Made by a program: the position numbers and the translations under genes. From Brevibacterium marinum (lineage in GTDB: Bacteria > Actinomycetota > Actinomycetes > Actinomycetales > Brevibacteriaceae): 64,000 nt of DNA. The notes under the pieces were generated by a model. That model searched no databases and was not told where the DNA came from. It saw only the letters and a program-made list of their open reading frames with translations. The stretch is from positions 2,418,001 through 2,482,000 of the forward strand of contig NZ_JAATJN010000001.1 of NCBI RefSeq assembly GCF_011927955.1, given 5' to 3'. This document shows, piece after piece, positions 62,737-64,000 of this stretch; position 1 is the stretch's first letter, and the number at the start of each line of letters is the position of its first letter.

Positions 62737-63909
62737 TTGGCTGAATTCCCACAATCCGGAGCGAACATCAAAGTTGCCGGTACCGGCGGCGGTGGTGTCA
62801 ACGCTGTGCAGAGGATGATCGACGTCGGGCTGCGAGGCGTGGAATTCATCGCAATCAATACGGACGCCCAGGCCCTCGTGCTTTCGGACGCAGATGTGAA
62901 GCTCGAAATCGGACGCGACCAGACCCGTGGACTCGGAGCCGGCGCCGACCCCGAGATCGGACGCAAGGCCGCGGATTCCAGCGAGGAAGCCATTCGCGAT
63001 GCGCTCGAAGATTCGGACATGGTCTTCGTCACCGCGGGTGAGGGCGGTGGCACAGGCACCGGTGCAGCCCCGGTCGTCGCCCGCATCGCACGATCGTTGG
63101 GAGCCCTGACCATCGGGGTGGTCACCCGCCCATTCACCTTCGAGGGACGCCGCCGGTCCGCGCAGGCCGAAGCCGGCATCGCCGCCCTGCGCGAAGAGGT
63201 CGACACCCTCATCGTCATCCCCAATGACCGTCTGCTCTCCATCTCCGATCGCAGCGTCTCCGTCGTCGACGCATTCCGCTCGGCCGATGAAGTGCTCCGC
63301 TCGGGTGTCCAGGGCATCACGGACCTCATCTCCGTTCCGGGGCTGATCAACCTCGACTTCGCCGACGTCAAATCCGTGATGCAGGATGCCGGCACGGCGC
63401 TGATGGGAATCGGAGCGGCCACCGGGGACGATCGCGCAGTCCAGGCCGCGGAATCCGCCATCGCCTCGCCTCTGCTCGAAGCCAGCATCGACGGTGCGCA
63501 CGGAGTGCTGTTCTGCATCAAGGGCGGTGCCGACCTCGGTCTGTTCGAGGTCAACGAGGCGGCCCGGCTGGTCCAGGAGGCGGCCCACCCGGAGGCGAAC
63601 ATCATCTTCGGCGCGGTCATCGACGACAACATCGGCGACGAATGCCAGATCACTGTCATCGCCGCCGGTTTCGACAACTCCATGTCCGGACAGGAGTCAA
63701 CGGCCGGCGAGGCGGTTCCGGCGCCGTTGCCCACGACTCCGAACACCACCGAAGCCGAACCCGCCCCCGTCTCGGCGGAGTCCGAGCCAGAAGTCGAAGC
63801 CGAGCCCGAGACCCACAGCGAAGAGCACCAGGTCCCGAGCTCCCTGCCCAACGAACGCAGCAGCTCGAGCCTCGACAACGACCTCGACATCCCGGATTTC
63901 CTCAAATAA
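62737..63909 (+). CDS. ftsZ: Cell division GTPase FtsZ
   Basis: The 390-residue tubulin-like GTPase forms the division ring. The T4 loop GGGTGTG is at residues 103–109; [25 protein letters not shown] and [15 protein letters not shown] are conserved. A Glu/Pro/Ser-rich linker follows, and the C-terminal peptide [11 protein letters not shown] binds partner proteins. The start is a TTG at 62737 behind AGAGGA; the open frame back to 62578 would run over the promoter. Confidence 0.97.
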   Translation: MAEFPQSGANIKVAGTGGGGVNAVQRMIDVGLRGVEFIAINTDAQALVLSDADVKLEIGRDQTRGLGAGADPEIGRKAADSSEEAIRDALEDSDMVFVTAGEGGGTGTGAAPVVARIARSLGALTIGVVTRPFTFEGRRRSAQAEAGIAALREEVDTLIVIPNDRLLSISDRSVSVVDAFRSADEVLRSGVQGITDLISVPGLINLDFADVKSVMQDAGTALMGIGAATGDDRAVQAAESAIASPLLEASIDGAHGVLFCIKGGADLGLFEVNEAARLVQEAAHPEANIIFGAVIDDNIGDECQITVIAAGFDNSMSGQESTAGEAVPAPLPTTPNTTEAEPAPVSAESEPEVEAEPETHSEEHQVPSSLPNERSSSSLDNDLDIPDFLK

Positions 63910-63910
63910 G

Positions 63911-64000
63911 ATGCTGCACTCGAGATTCGTCGTCCCCGGAAGGCTCAACGCCCACGTGGCGTTCACCGACCGGCACGGCGGCTACTCGAGAGGCGACCTG
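63911..64000 (+). CDS. PgeF/YfiH-type multicopper-like protein, 5' part only
   Basis: Thirty codons are visible before the window ends. The segment GRLNAHVAFTDRHGGYSRGD matches the start of the DUF152/PgeF (peptidoglycan-editing, YlmD/YfiH) family, which normally follows ftsZ in actinobacteria. The ATG is 1 nt after the ftsZ stop. Confidence 0.8.
   Translation, partial: MLHSRFVVPGRLNAHVAFTDRHGGYSRGDL

Noticed and set aside
1..64000. CRISPR array, IS element or transposase
   Set aside because: No short repeats with regular unique spacers, no Cas-like proteins and no transposase-like proteins were found; the tandem repeats seen have no spacer structure.

Overview
This is a 64 kb, high-GC, gene-dense chromosomal window from an actinobacterium. 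The closest fit is Brevibacterium or another member of the Micrococcales. That placement is inferred from gene order and protein flavour: the pyrG–nudix–xerD–parA–scpA–scpB–rluB–cmk–der block parallels Mycobacterium tuberculosis Rv1699–Rv1713, the aroG–kinase–Rv2175c-like–prenyltransferase block parallels Rv2178c–Rv2173, and a complete actinobacterial dcw cluster follows. MurE carries the DNPR signature of meso-diaminopimelate-adding enzymes, which fits a meso-DAP wall. No CRISPR array, rRNA, insertion sequence, integrase or prophage was seen.

Layout. (1) 1–13.5 kb, plus strand: the end of a glycosyltransferase, a second glycosyltransferase, then CTP synthase, ADP-ribose pyrophosphatase, XerD, ParA, ScpA, ScpB, RluB, prephenate dehydrogenase, CMP kinase, Der and an AI-2E-type permease. 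Most junctions overlap by 4 nt or abut. (2) 13.5–21.3 kb: a YrdC/YciO-family gene, then a minus-strand branched-chain-amino-acid-type ABC transporter (livK-livH-livM-livG-livF), divergent from fabG and a thiolase. (3) 21.3–31.5 kb, accessory: a DUF222/HNH protein, MATE exporter plus GNAT acetyltransferase, amidohydrolase, several membrane proteins and two MFS transporters. (4) 31.5–35.1 kb: tRNA-Pro(GGG), gcvH, a GarA/OdhI-like FHA protein, a DUF151 nuclease-like protein and class II DAHP synthase. (5) 35.2–42.5 kb: PASTA Ser/Thr kinase overlapping a LysM/transglycosylase gene, an Rv2175c-like DNA-binding protein, a polyprenyl synthase, a lipoprotein, DNA polymerase IV and DUF3040. (6) 43–47.5 kb, minus strand: MoxR–DUF58–transglutaminase. 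(7) 48–64 kb, plus strand: mraZ, rsmH, ftsL, ftsI, murE, murF, mraY, murD, ftsW, murG, murC, ftsQ, ftsZ and the start of a PgeF/YfiH gene.

How the parts work together. The first block couples nucleotide supply, chromosome segregation (XerD, ParA, ScpAB) and ribosome maturation (RluB, Der). The dcw cluster makes and polymerises lipid II and builds the division ring; it sits behind a clear MraZ operator of three GTGG repeats spaced 10 bp apart. The PASTA kinase, the LysM enzyme, the Rv2175c-like protein and FtsW with its long basic N-terminal tail are plausible parts of wall-growth signalling.

No clearly new multi-gene system was identified. The most interesting signals are smaller: a possible leaderless 16-codon ORF coupled to a membrane protein gene behind a DtxR-like dyad, a 23-bp tandem repeat between livK and livH, a dyad inside the livK promoter spacer, an apparent CTG start for scpA, a hairpin on the rluB start, a mutated ABC signature in LivG, a lysine-rich FtsW extension, and a garA locus without its usual MerR genes. 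All calls are by eye; no database search was run.
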